DNA of 64,000 bases, from positions 1 through 64,000 of the forward strand of contig BLZA01000053.1 of NCBI GenBank assembly GCA_013423385.1, in the 5' to 3' direction. Within the stretch, counting starts at the first letter, position 1, and the number at the start of each line of letters is the position of its first letter. The DNA is from Naganishia liquefaciens (lineage: Eukaryota; Basidiomycota; Tremellomycetes; Filobasidiales; Filobasidiaceae). Positions 54,924-64,000 of this stretch are shown here, in pieces. The notes beneath the pieces are model-generated. The model was not told where the DNA came from, did no database searches, and worked only from the letters and a program-made list of their open reading frames with translations. The translations under genes were made by a program, and so were the position numbers.

Positions 54924-55546
54924 ATGAGAGTCAAGGGGCACTATTCCTTGGAGATGCATGGCCACCTCGGGACGATGATACGTAACAGCAAGCCGTTGAC
55001 GGAGTCTAAAACACCACAGAACGATGCCCTGTGGCGCGGAGAAGGGATTGTACGTGGATACGAAGCATGATCTCATCTTTCGAGGAGGGATCGCGTCGAC
55101 CGCCGGCCCCCCAGCAGAAACCTACACCTTGCTGTACATTTCTCTGCTTTATACACTACGAATCTCGAGCGTAGGCTGCGGAGCACTGCAACTCTCGCTG
55201 CGGGCTCAAGGCAGCTCTTTGTCCCGACGCTGTCGAGTGCGCTCTTGAACTGCTCCCAGTCGGTCGCTGACGAGGGCGTACGCGGAAGCAACGACGAATC
55301 GCGATTAGTCAGCGCCACGGTGAATCACGAGCAGCCTGGTTGGATTTCCTCGTGGGAAGAATCCCTTGGGATGGGTCATGGTGCGTCAACGGCCTTGTAG
55401 TCGGCTGCACACCTGTCCTTTTGTCGACGTGACCTTGGCTCTCTTGTCCCTTTGGAGACAGCAGGCTCGTGCGTGATGAGCATCCTCGACCGATCGTGTC
55501 GACACGCTGATCAACTTTGCCTCTCGTCCCCCAGATCTCCAACCCC
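54924..55546. other. Intergenic region
   Basis: About 620 bp between two plus-strand genes with no supported gene. A CCCCCAG just before the next start could be a splice acceptor, so the next gene may have an unseen 5' exon here. Confidence 0.4.
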
Positions 55547-56924
55547 ATGCCCGTCCTCATTCAAGACTTTCCACGGACCGATCACCAGCACTTTCCAAAC
55601 CCCCCCATCCCATCTCAACCCATCTCGCCCGTCGCGCTGACGAGGACCGATCATACCCCATGGCGCGGTCGTAAGCGATCGCGTTCGCCATCGACGAGTC
55701 CTGTCGGGTCGGGCGAGGAGGAGAAAGCATGGCGGCCGTGGAAAGGAGCTTTTGCCGTGGAAGGGGAAGAGGAAATACCTAGGTTGGAAGTAGATCCCGC
55801 AAGACAGCAATGGTTGGGTTTTCCGAGGGAGATAGCAAGACCCGGAGGAGGGGACCTGTCGCCGACCAGCTCCTACGCAACGGGCGTCAATCTCGTTATT
55901 CCGCTGGATTCGCCATCGGTTCGAGAACCCGGCTCGATGAGATTGTTATGTGGCGGCGAAGCTAGCAAGAATGCAACAGACGGCCAAGTATCCACGTTGG
56001 CCGGTACATCTCGCCACGATCGCGCCCGAGATACCTCGATCCAGGTTCCCATCCCAAGCGGCCGTATCCAGCCTCCGACAGTCGACCGCCCCATCTTACT
56101 CCAGTCTTTCCCCGGGCTCTCTGGCTCTGGATTTGCGGAAGGAACGGCAAGCAGAGACAGCAGGCAGGATGGTTCCGGTGCCGCACGGTCGCGGACGACC
56201 TCGGGAAGCGCTTTGAACAAAAGGATCTTCAGGGATGGAATAAACGGGACGGCCGGCAATGATGTACGCGAACGCCGGTCGCTGGATTCGCCGAATGCGA
56301 ATTACGTCGAGACGAACGCAATTTTGCATGATCTTGTAAGTCGGCATATCTGCTCATACGATTCCCGATTTGATTTTGGTATGACCACAGCATGCTCAAC
56401 GTCTCGTTCGACATCCTCTGCCCGGATCGACCGCAAAAGGACCCAAAACCGAGTTGCGCTCGATGAACCCACCAACCGCCAAAAATCCCACCTGGCGCTC
56501 CCCTTCGCCACAACGGTCCGTCGCCATCGCGCTCCCCATATCTCCCAACGCATCGGTCACATCGGTCTCCTCGACCGAGACAGCCACATCCGACGACCGG
56601 GATGCCGAACGAGCATTACTAGTAGCGGGATACGAAGGCGCTGGTGGATCGCGTCTTACCGATGACGTTGGCGGCGGGGACGCACGGAAACAAAGGGATC
56701 GATCGCCTATAAGACGGCGGCATCGGATGCTGTTGTACCGTCCGCAAGGGGATTCAGAGGAGGACGATGATGGCAAGTCGGCGAGCGACGAGGGGGAAAC
56801 GATCCCCGCGGGGACGGCGCGGGGACGGATGATGAGCGGGGGCAGCACGGTGTCGGCGGGATATGAGGATATGAATCGGCTGTTGGGCCGACTTGCGATA
56901 CAGAGACGTGGTTGTAGGCGGTAG
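55547..56924 (+). CDS. Disordered protein of unknown function
   Basis: I do not recognise a family. Two exons, with a 59-nt or so intron from about 56335 (GTAAGTCGG) to 56392 (CACAG), joined in phase 0. First ATG in the frame is 55547 (MPVLIQDFPRTDHQHF). About 440 residues, rich in Ser, Arg, Pro and Gly, with basic patches (RGRKRSRSPSTSPVG, RSPIRRRHRMLLYRP) that resemble nuclear localisation signals, and an acidic stretch GDSEEDDDGKSASDEGE. No membrane segment. The end is GYEDMNRLLGRLAIQRRGC. Probably a nuclear, fast-evolving basidiomycete-specific protein; function unknown. Confidence 0.6.
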
Positions 56925-57144
56925 ATGTTGTGTATAGTCGTACTTACTATAGTAGTCGCCATGCATGGTGGCCATTCACCGAATCCGTCGCCCCTCTGGT
57001 GCCACAAGAAAGCGCGACCGAGTTGTGCGCTAATGGAGGGGGAGATGACTCACCAGATGGCGGGCAGCGACAAACAATAAAGACCTCCTCCTCTTCTCGC
57101 CATCACCCTCCCCATCACCTTCCCCATCACCGCCATATCCCACC
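56925..57144. other. Upstream region of the Bqt4-like gene
   Basis: 220 bp; CCCCATCACC/CCTTCCCCATCACC repeats precede the start codon and are a pyrimidine-rich leader typical of fungal promoters. Confidence 0.45.
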
Positions 57145-59133
57145 ATGTCGCACCGCCCCGTACCCACTCACCTCGCCGACGAGCACGTCCACCCGCCCCC
57201 GCCCGCGTACGAGCTCGTTCCGCCGATCATGCCGTCCGAGGTGGCCGCCGAGAATAGACCCGCGTTGCCGCTCCGTGCGAGGAATGTGTGGTTGAGTGAG
57301 GGTAGTAAGTGTCGAGCGATGACCGAAGTGAGCGAGGCAAATGAGGCGAGCGACTGGAGGGAGCGAGAATAGGAGGCGCCGCAGGCGAGCAATCTCCGAG
57401 CCCGCCGTAGGGCGCGCGAGAAGCCTTGTCTCGTCGAGCGAAGCAAGAGTTCCAGCGCCGCAGGCAAGGATACCTCGAGGCCGTCATAAGATGGCCGAGA
57501 ATGCAGTCGAACGGAGCGAGAATCCAGTCGAGCGGAGCGAGAATACTTCCTATCGAGCGGAGCGAGGAACTCCTATCGAGCGGAGCGAGAATGCCAGCGC
57601 CGCAGTGTTCTCAAGGCTGATTCCCCCTTTGTACAGCCTCGCCGACGGCGATGGATCCGGATGCGCTCGTCGTCAAGTTTCAGACGATTGTTCGTGATGG
57701 AAAGGAGATTATTGTCGGACGGCTCAAAGTTCCCACGGTAAGTGGCGTCCACCCTTCGGGATCGGGAATCCCCATCTGACGGCCACGCCCCGCCTGCAGC
57801 GACTCCCCGCACCGCTCGAACACGCGTTCATCCTCAGGCGTTACGATACCGGTGCCATCAGCGTGACGACCATGTACAAGGCTGCTTTCCCCAGTGCGAC
57901 GGCCGAAGACGAGGAGCGCGAGATGAAGTGGATCAAGTCGTCGTTTGACATGTCGGGCATGAATGGATCGAGGACTTGTAATGCCGTCAAGCTTGCCGGA
58001 AATTGGTGAGTCGGAGATCGCGGAGCGTATGGTTCCGCACGCTGACAACGCTTCGTAGGGCCCCCTTGAACCTTGCCAGACACCTCGCTCCGGCGTACAA
58101 GTTGGAAGCTTGGGTCGAAGTCAGTGTTTCTCCTACCGGGGCGATATTCTTACTCCCCTTCCTTAGATTCCCCTCCCCTGTCGCGTGCTGATCTCCCGCC
58201 CTCTCGCAGGCCATGTGCACCGCTCGACCAGAAGTCGGTGTCGCGTATCGAAAGAGCCAGCGCAGTCAACGAGCCGCAGAAGAAGCTTCCAAGCCCAACG
58301 TCGCCGTTGCTAACCCTCCCGCCGTTCCTGTCCCTGCCCCCGTTCCTACCACGGTCGATCCTGTCGCGTCGCCCGCCTCCGCCCGCATGAACGGATCAGC
58401 ACAACTCGCGCCTCCTATCGCGGTCCCTGCGGCATCGGCGCCGGCATCGGCACCGGCACCGGCGTTCACCCGAGTTCCCATCGCGAGCGCTTCAGCTCCC
58501 GGACCGGGCACACCCCTGCGCAGTGCCAAGCGATCCAGAATCGCCCAGTCCCCGGCTGCCGGCACCTCGAACACCGCCTCCGCCTCTGCCGACCATATGG
58601 ACACAGACGACGCGCCCGTTAATCCGTCCCAAGCCGACCACGTCACCGTCACCCTCCAATCCACGCATCAAGTCCACGCGCCCCTTCACACTTCTCCCAG
58701 CGACCTCGCCGCTGCCGCCGAAGCCGAAATCGCTGCTTCCAAAGCCGACGTTCTTCGTCTCCGCCAAGAAGCCCTCGCGCGTTCCGCTGCCGGCGAGAGC
58801 GCCGCCGACATGGGTCTGGTCGCGCCCCAGCCGGGCATCTCGGGTGGACCGGGCGCCAACCTGGCACGCGCGGGGACGGGCGGTGTTCGTGGCGTCAAGC
58901 GAACGACCGAGGATGTTTCGGCCGAGGATGACAATGTTATGATTCCCGCCGGCGCTGGATCGGGTGCCGCCGTGACGACGGCGCTCAGGGGATCGGGTGA
59001 GGGACGCGTGATTGCGGGCAACAGGCGGATCGTCAACAACGAGGCGGCGGCTCAACGTCAGAACAGATGGGGCACCGTCGCCCTCGTGGCCGGGATGGCG
59101 GCGAGTTACCTGGCGAGTAATTTCTTGTTCTAG
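57145..59133 (+). CDS. Bqt4-like inner nuclear membrane protein with APSES/KilA-N domain
   Basis: In fission yeast Bqt4 ties telomeres to the inner nuclear membrane. The conserved core is an APSES-type domain: VVKFQTIVRDGKEIIVGRLKVPT, HAFILRRYDTGAISVTTMYKAAFPSA, EMKWIKSSFDMSGMNGSRT, VKLAGNWAPLNLARHLAPAYKLEAWVE and ARPEVGVAYRKSQR, spread over several short-intron exons. A long Ala/Pro/Ser-rich linker follows, then a C-terminal tail anchor WGTVALVAGMAASYLASNFLF. This order (APSES, linker, tail anchor) is the Bqt4 layout. The 5' exon (57145-57304) would encode MSHRPVPTHLADEHVHPPPP and ends at GTAAGT; the 332-nt intron after it is far longer than others here. If that exon is wrong, translation could begin at MDPDALVVKF (about 57653). 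Confidence 0.82.
57507..57592 (+). repeat. Minisatellite TCGAGCGGAGCGAGAAT in an intron
   Basis: Four copies of a 15-17 bp core at about 21-26 bp spacing within the long first intron (57305-57636) of the Bqt4-like gene. The bordering sequence CCAGCGCCGCAG also occurs twice in the intron. Confidence 0.8.
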
Positions 59134-59995
59134 GGATAGGGACACCGCCAATCGGCCTTTTCTGGGTTGATGAGTTCTTGCGTGAGTTCCCTCTCCCAAT
59201 TTGGGCCTTTGAGAGCGTCCGGCGCACCGGCGCTCCTGGAACTGACATTCGTGGCAATTCTCTAGTTTTTCCCTGTTCTGTCTCATGCCTCCTTTTCTCC
59301 GTTTCCCATCATTCAAGAAAAAACAAAAACCATGCCTCGTGCAATCATCGGTAATATTGTACCATAAGACCTTCCCTTCCCTGTAGTACCCTTCGAGCTT
59401 GAAGCAGGTACTGTAACCCTGTCCCTCGATCGTTCAAATGTGTCCGTGCGCGCGCGAAACCGTCAACGCGAACCGAAAACTCGAACACGTACGATCGAAT
59501 CGAACAGAGTCGAGATGCGTCGTTGGGCAGGACCCGAGTGACTGATCAGACGACACGAACCGAGCGAATCGAACCGAACGAATCGAACGAGGCGAAGCGA
59601 ATCGAATCGAACGAATCGAGCAAGACCCGCATGAATAGACGTCGCTTCAAGTTCGAGATGGATCGCTGCGAATGATGTGAATTGGTTTCCGTAGTGTCTC
59701 GAGGGATGTGTCTTTGAGTAGATAGGCTCCTGTAGCGGGTAGTTAGTGTTTCCTTTTCCATAGTGCTTTCTGCTAGCTAGTTGGTTCCGTCTGTAAGGTA
59801 GATATAACGGGATGGGATACCGTAATTCTGTACAACGCGGCTCTTCCTCGCTGGCGATCGGGCGCCTCGTGTGAGATTCCTTTGGACGACAAAAGTCGTT
59901 TTGGGCGGAACATTTACCGTGCGTTCGTGGTCTGCCGAGGCTTTATGTCATTCCGATGCGGCATGCTGCCCTCGTATGCGCGCACGACCCCTCGT
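59134..59995. other. Convergent spacer with GAATCGAAC repeats
   Basis: About 860 bp between the stops of the Bqt4-like and NudC genes. Between 59467 and 59622 the words GAATCGAA, CGAACGA and CGAACCGA recur many times in one strand direction. Apart from 3' UTRs nothing coding is supported. Confidence 0.5.
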
Positions 59996-60924
59996 CTACC
60001 CGACCTTGGCGTTGCTAAAGTCCATTTCCGGATGGGCCTTCTTGAATTTTTCCAACATGTCGAGCTTGCGCTGTTCATCCGATGTCGGCTTGCCTGCTTG
60101 CTGCAGAGTCGAGTGCCGGCTCAGCTTTCTCGCCAGTTTCTGAAGCTTGGCTTTAACGTACCTTTTGCTGGTTGTCAAACTGGTATGACAGCGTTTCCAT
60201 CAATCAGAATGATAGGAAAGAAAAGCCCTCGCAGAACGCACCATCATCTTTTCGACCATGCCCCTCGTTTCACCATCCAGGTCGCTCAACTTGGAATTCT
60301 CGGGTGCTAGCTTGGTGGTGTCGATGCGCGGATGATGAGTAAGGATGTGTGGCCACCATTGCGGCGTTGATGTGCGTGAGCTGGCATTTGACATTGTCAG
60401 GTCAAACAGCCGTGTCTTGTCGGGCTATTTACCTGAGCTTCTCGAGTTCGACATACAAGACGCCCTCGTCTGTAGACGATTCAGAAATGGTCCAACGAGC
60501 GATGCACAGGGCTCACCGATACTCCATGTCGAGTCCTCCTCTTTAATCTCGGCAAACAACTCGCCTTCAAGTATCGGCTCGGACTGTGACTTGATCTGTA
60601 CCTGCACGCACACCATCAGTCAACGCTTCTGGGCAGTCACTCTTTCACAAACCTTTATAGACTTTTTCTTGATCGCTACCACCAGATCTCGCGCACGGGT
60701 TCCCGAGGGCAGGTTCACTGTGACGGTTGCGGTATTGAGATATTGGGTCCATTTATAGGGCAGAGCTGTTGGCGGAGATGAGCGACTATCTGGAGGGTTC
60801 GATGACACCGGGACTGACCATCTTGTTCTGCCTGCTCTTTGGCTCGAGCTGCGCGGTCGTGCTCTCCTTGTTCTGGCTTGCTCATCTCGTCATAGGATTT
60901 GCTGTTTGCTTCTAGGGCCGACAT
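59996..60924 (-). CDS. NudC nuclear movement protein
   Basis: CS-domain cochaperone (p23/Hsp20 fold) that works with Hsp90 on dynein regulator LIS1/NudF; cytosolic. Start [21 protein letters not shown] at 60924, a charged coil, then the CS domain [62 protein letters not shown] and [12 protein letters not shown]. The family tail is present: [44 protein letters not shown], then [32 protein letters not shown]. About seven exons, near 190-200 residues, the usual size in fungi. Nothing unusual except the very short exons (one gives only about 12 residues). Confidence 0.92.
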
Positions 60925-61100
60925 CGTGCAAGTGTCTTGGCGTAGCGGTGAGGAAGCAGAAAGAGAAGTCTGGAGTTGTAAGAGAAAGGATGAATCAGTG
61001 TGGTTACTGAAGTGATCGAAAGAGCTTGAAGAGCACCGAAATGACGAATGACTCGTGAAAATGCTTATATTATAAAGCCAAAATTGGGTCCTTATCAATT

Positions 61101-61191
61101 GCTTTCATAGCTCAGTGGAAGAGCGCATGCTTAACATGGTTCCAAAGAACAATTCACGCATGCGGTCGGGAGATCGAAACTCCCTGAGAGT
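61101..61191 (+). tRNA. tRNA-Val(AAC) with 20-nt intron
   Basis: Folds as a class I tRNA: acceptor GCTTTCA/TGAGAGT (two G-U pairs), D arm GCTC..GAGC, anticodon stem CATGC/GCATG, loop TT-AAC-A, intron 61137-61156, T arm GGGAG/CTCCC. Anticodon AAC (read as IAC) decodes valine. TCTTTTTG after the 3' end is a Pol III terminator. Odd: the T loop is ATCGAAA, with A at position 54 where elongator tRNAs have T; A54 is normally an initiator-tRNA feature and also changes the B box. The alternative pairing that would give anticodon TTA leaves no base 26 and is less good. Confidence 0.82.
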
Positions 61192-61569
61192 ATCTTTTTG
61201 TCAATGTCTTCTTGCTGCCGGGGAATGCATGATCAAGTAAACTGCCAAAGGCTTGATGGGAAGTACCACCATACCTTGTTCCTCATATTTTGGTCTCGTC
61301 AACGACATTCTCGACAGCGCCTCGATTTACTTTTTTCGAAAATCGGTACAACAATAGTTGTCTGATGTGCAAAGATGGAACATGCAACGACTTGGAACCG
61401 TGTGCGACCGAGTTTTCCGGCATACGCACATTGGATGAACGTGGGGCGGCTCTAGAAGGCGTCAAGGCCCCCTTTCGGGCTGAATTGAGTTACGACAAGT
61501 ATCCGCTGATTGCAAACCTTGAGCTCCAGGAATCAAACTACCTGACTTTCCCCCGTGCAAAGCCCAGCT
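61192..61569. other. Spacer right of tRNA-Val
   Basis: About 380 bp with no supported gene; contains the tRNA terminator and presumably the 3' UTR of the minus-strand gene that follows. Confidence 0.45.
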
Positions 61570-62412
61570 TTATACACCCAGGGATCTCCCTTCAGCTCGG
61601 AGTCTGTCCAACTCGGCTTCTTTCTCGCGTATCTTCGCCCGATGCTTCTCCAACCTCTCCTTGTTCTCTCTCTCCATTCGTTCCGCTTGAACCCGGATTT
61701 GACGTCTCTTTCTCAGTTTCCACCAAATGTATAGTCCAATCGCTCCGATCAGCAGGGCACCAAGCCCTGTGCAGTCAACCGTCAGTGGACTCTCCTTGAC
61801 CGACATCTGAAGATGGTACTAAAACTTACCTACCATGCAATAAGCGCTCTCGCATTCGGTTGACAACGTCGCAAAGGCCAGCAAATCACATCCTTCTGGC
61901 ACCTCCTCTCTTGTGGGCATGACACCTCTGCTGATGACGGGGTCTGAATGATAAGCGTACTGCTGCCTGTCAGCAGTGATCTGTGGGAAACTTGCGGATT
62001 TCAATGGGCGGTCCAATGGTGGAAAGATCGGAGAAGTGATGGGCAGGACTTGCCAGCAGATACGCCGAGCGAGCGTGAATTGCTGAATGTACTGACGAGC
62101 AGTCGTTACCCCCTGTTGCAAGGGAAAAGGAAAGTGTTACAAAGGATTCGAGGTTTCGTAGAGAAGGCAGGAAGGGCGATTACACAAAGGTACCCACTTG
62201 GAACACCCTTGTGACCGGATTGCAGAATCGTGAATCATCTCAAACATCAAAAAACGTAGAACTCCTGAAACACTCGAGATCTCGACTACGGTTAGGACCT
62301 CGATCGTTATATTGACCGGTCGTGCAGCACCCAAGCCACAGCGAAAAGCCAGTAGGGTATATAGCAAGCAGGCGTGATACTTACCCTTTATCACTCGTTC
62401 CTTTTGAGCCAT
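61570..62412 (-). CDS. Single-pass membrane protein of unknown family
   Basis: I do not recognise the family. Read on the minus strand, a Cys-containing region (SKWVPLCNRPSCLLYETSNP) and a segment ending EVPEGCDLLAFATLSTECES with AYC are followed, after an intron that opens with GTAAGTTTTAG, by a membrane helix LGALLIGAIGLYIWW and a strongly charged coiled coil (KLRKRRQIRVQAERMERENK, LEKHRAKIREKEAELDRLR) to a stop at 61570. The join gives CMVG-LGALL. The candidate start is MAQKERVIK at 62412, with a donor right after it, but the N-terminal exons are not secure. The layout suggests a Cys-rich lumenal or external part and a cytosolic coil. Confidence 0.5.
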
Positions 62413-63372
62413 CTCACAAGCTTTTTGTCACTCTTCAGCCTTTCTCATCCACTAATCCTTTCGACCCTGAACGAAGCGAGCGAACGACTTTCGACATTCG
62501 GATGATGTCGTATATCGATATGCCTTGTGTAAAACATATTGGGTATGGAAAGGCCCGGCGTGTACATTTGTCTCATGTGGGTAGAGGAGCGATTCTTTCG
62601 ACACAAGATCTCGTACTCCATGAATGGCACCCTCCTGACGTTGCCCAGTGCCAGCCCCTCGGGGCCTCCTGCACCGGACGATGGGGGTTCAAATTGCCAT
62701 GATTCTTATCTTCACACCTAGTGCAGCCATCTGCTCAGCCATCGCGTCATTTGATTAATGTTCTTTGTATTATTCCGAGATTTCCTTTGGTGTTCGAGTT
62801 TCTCCGACGCGCTGAGCGATTGATGGCTTGTTCTCTGGTGATAGCAGAGCACGTCGGATTGACGGCCGAGTGGTTGATAAAGGACATGACAACGAGTAGA
62901 CCCTGCTGCAGAGACGCGGGACCCAAACGTCGACGCATTGCTCGTCCATTGACGCTCAGAAGAGCAATTCCCTCGTCCCCGATCGTTCACAGCCCTGGGC
63001 ATTACCCACGAGCAAGCAAGCCGGGGCGATCACGCGCGGATAGCTACGCTCATCGAAATCAAACGCGTCGGATCCTCGCAGCGGAAGCAAGCGGGCGGAA
63101 GCTGTGGCAGCCGTCAGCAATCAACGCAGCGGAAAGATCTGAATTGCCAGCTGAGCGCCCGGGGCCATTATTCCCACCGTCCACCGCCTCGTGCTCGTTT
63201 CGAACACTGCGGGCCCACACAGTGACACACCGCCTGCTCGGGGACACCTTATAAGGGTTGAGTCCAAGGTCCAAGGACAAATCTGCGAGAAAGCCTCCAC
63301 GTCCACCGATTATCCGTCCTTGCAAAGTCCCCTGCCTGCATTCGATACCCGCCAATCGACTCCTCTCTGATA
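62413..63372. promoter_or_regulatory. Divergent intergenic region of about 960 bp
   Basis: Lies between an unknown minus-strand gene and the Ser-rich plus-strand gene. A long frame at 62721-63254 has no family features or splice context. A TATAAG-like box is at about 63251, 120 bp before the plus-strand start codon. Confidence 0.45.
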
Positions 63373-64000
63373 TGGGTTTCGAGTCCGACACGGGACGAGG
63401 AGCCGCCTCGATGCCGTCGTCACCCCGAAAAGCAAGGGGAAAAGGTCATCACCGACGCTCATCATCGCTCGTCACGCTCGCGCTCGTCCTTCTCGCGTCG
63501 CAACAGCAAACCGCCAACGCCCTTCCGACCGGTCAAGCAGCATCTGCCCTTGCAGTCTCTCCCGAAGTCGGCGGGACGCTGTCGGGTCAAGGCGGATCCG
63601 GTTCGATGTCGCAGTCTCCCATCGTTGAACCCGTGAATGATGCTTCGTGGCCTATCCGTTTGCCACAAGAGAATGAAGGCCGGCGTAATCACAAAAGGCA
63701 AGAGTCATCCTTGATTGCCTCTGGGACGTCCTCGTAAGTAGACCGCACGTCGAGAGCGGATAACCGAGCTCCGAGACTGACGAGGAGGCGTGGAATATGT
63801 TGAATTAATATCTAATCAAGATCGTCTTTTGAACTTTCTTCTGCAACCCTGTCATCGCCGTCCACCTCGCTCCTGCCATCGACATCCTCTTTACTCTCGG
63901 TTTCTCCCTCCGCTCAATCTACGTTCTCGTCCGCTATTTCCTCCGCGGAACCCGAATCTTCATCTTCATTGTCCATCACCTCACTCTCACCGTCAACAAC
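63373..64000 (+). CDS. Ser/Thr-rich wall or membrane protein, 5' part only
   Basis: Starts MGFESDTGRGAASMPSSPRK at 63373. A basic stretch is followed by a hydrophobic segment SLVTLALVLLASQQQTANA (about residues 31-49), which ends in a likely signal-peptidase site (ANA-LP) and so reads as an internal signal peptide or signal anchor. After an intron from 63735 (GTAAGT) to about 63821 the frame continues as almost pure Ser, Thr, Pro and Ala, a mucin-like region expected to be O-mannosylated. The gene runs off the right edge, so the domain type (WSC, GPI-anchored or SKG6-like sensor) cannot be told. Intron acceptor is tentative. Confidence 0.65.

Noticed and set aside
58266-59316. Large minus-strand frames opposite the Bqt4-like linker
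   Set aside because: They result from low-complexity GC-rich coding sequence on the plus strand; no start context or family.
61101-61191. Reading the tRNA as anticodon TTA
   Set aside because: It needs an anticodon stem directly after the D stem with no base 26; the AAC reading fits all standard positions.
62721-63254. 177-codon plus-strand frame
   Set aside because: No ATG-led family protein, no splice context and located in a divergent promoter region.

Overview
The window is eukaryotic and almost certainly from a basidiomycete fungus. Genes carry many short (about 45-90 nt) GT-AG introns, two introns use GC-AG, tRNA genes have introns next to the anticodon, and telomere-type tracts read CCCCTAA/CCCTAA (TTAGGGG on the other strand). 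A Cnl1-like telomeric LINE and a Crypton remnant with a GCR1_C-type domain point to Tremellomycetes (Cryptococcus and relatives). I cannot name a genus or species.

Layout. (1) 1-3447 is a chromosome-end patchwork: the 3' tail of one LINE and telomere repeats, a gene fragment starting directly at the repeats, a minisatellite, then a second 5'-truncated LINE with its own tail and telomere repeats. The strand of the repeats and LINEs says the left edge faces the telomere. (2) 3448-14.2 kb is gene-poor and repeat-rich: unexplained decayed DNA, short regular repeats, a broken Ty1/copia fossil with a second LTR inserted in it, and a decayed Crypton (tyrosine-recombinase DNA transposon) whose two recognisable parts lie 1.5 kb apart. 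(3) From about 15.4 kb the window is compact single-copy euchromatin.

Genes in order: tRNA-Ser(CGA) (-), FAD amine/polyamine oxidase (+), deaminated-glutathione amidase of the NIT family (-), a second tRNA-Ser(CGA) (+), acylphosphatase (+), PUS7/TruD pseudouridine synthase (-), membrane alpha/beta hydrolase (+), TPR protein (+), DHHC palmitoyltransferase (+), glycerol kinase (+), succinyl-CoA:3-ketoacid CoA transferase (+), Zn2Cys6 transcription factor (-), mitochondrial dicarboxylate-type carrier (-), REV1-like BRCT protein without a polymerase domain (+), gamma-glutamyltransferase (-), membrane glutaredoxin-like protein without its active-site cysteine (+), Rvs161/Hob3 BAR protein (-), SDR/epimerase-like protein (+), a disordered unknown (+), a Bqt4-like inner nuclear membrane protein (+), NudC (-), tRNA-Val(AAC) (+), an unknown single-pass protein (-), and the start of a Ser-rich wall or membrane protein (+) that runs off the right edge.

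Most of these are independently transcribed housekeeping genes. Loose themes are mitochondrial carbon use (glycerol kinase, ketone-body CoA transferase, dicarboxylate carrier) and glutathione repair or turnover (NIT amidase, gamma-glutamyltransferase), but nothing shows they form a cluster. I found no CRISPR, rRNA or clear biosynthetic cluster. The most unusual material is the layered chromosome end, the Crypton relic, the paired tRNA-Ser genes, the two GC-AG introns, the polymerase-less REV1-like gene, and the cysteine-less glutaredoxin.
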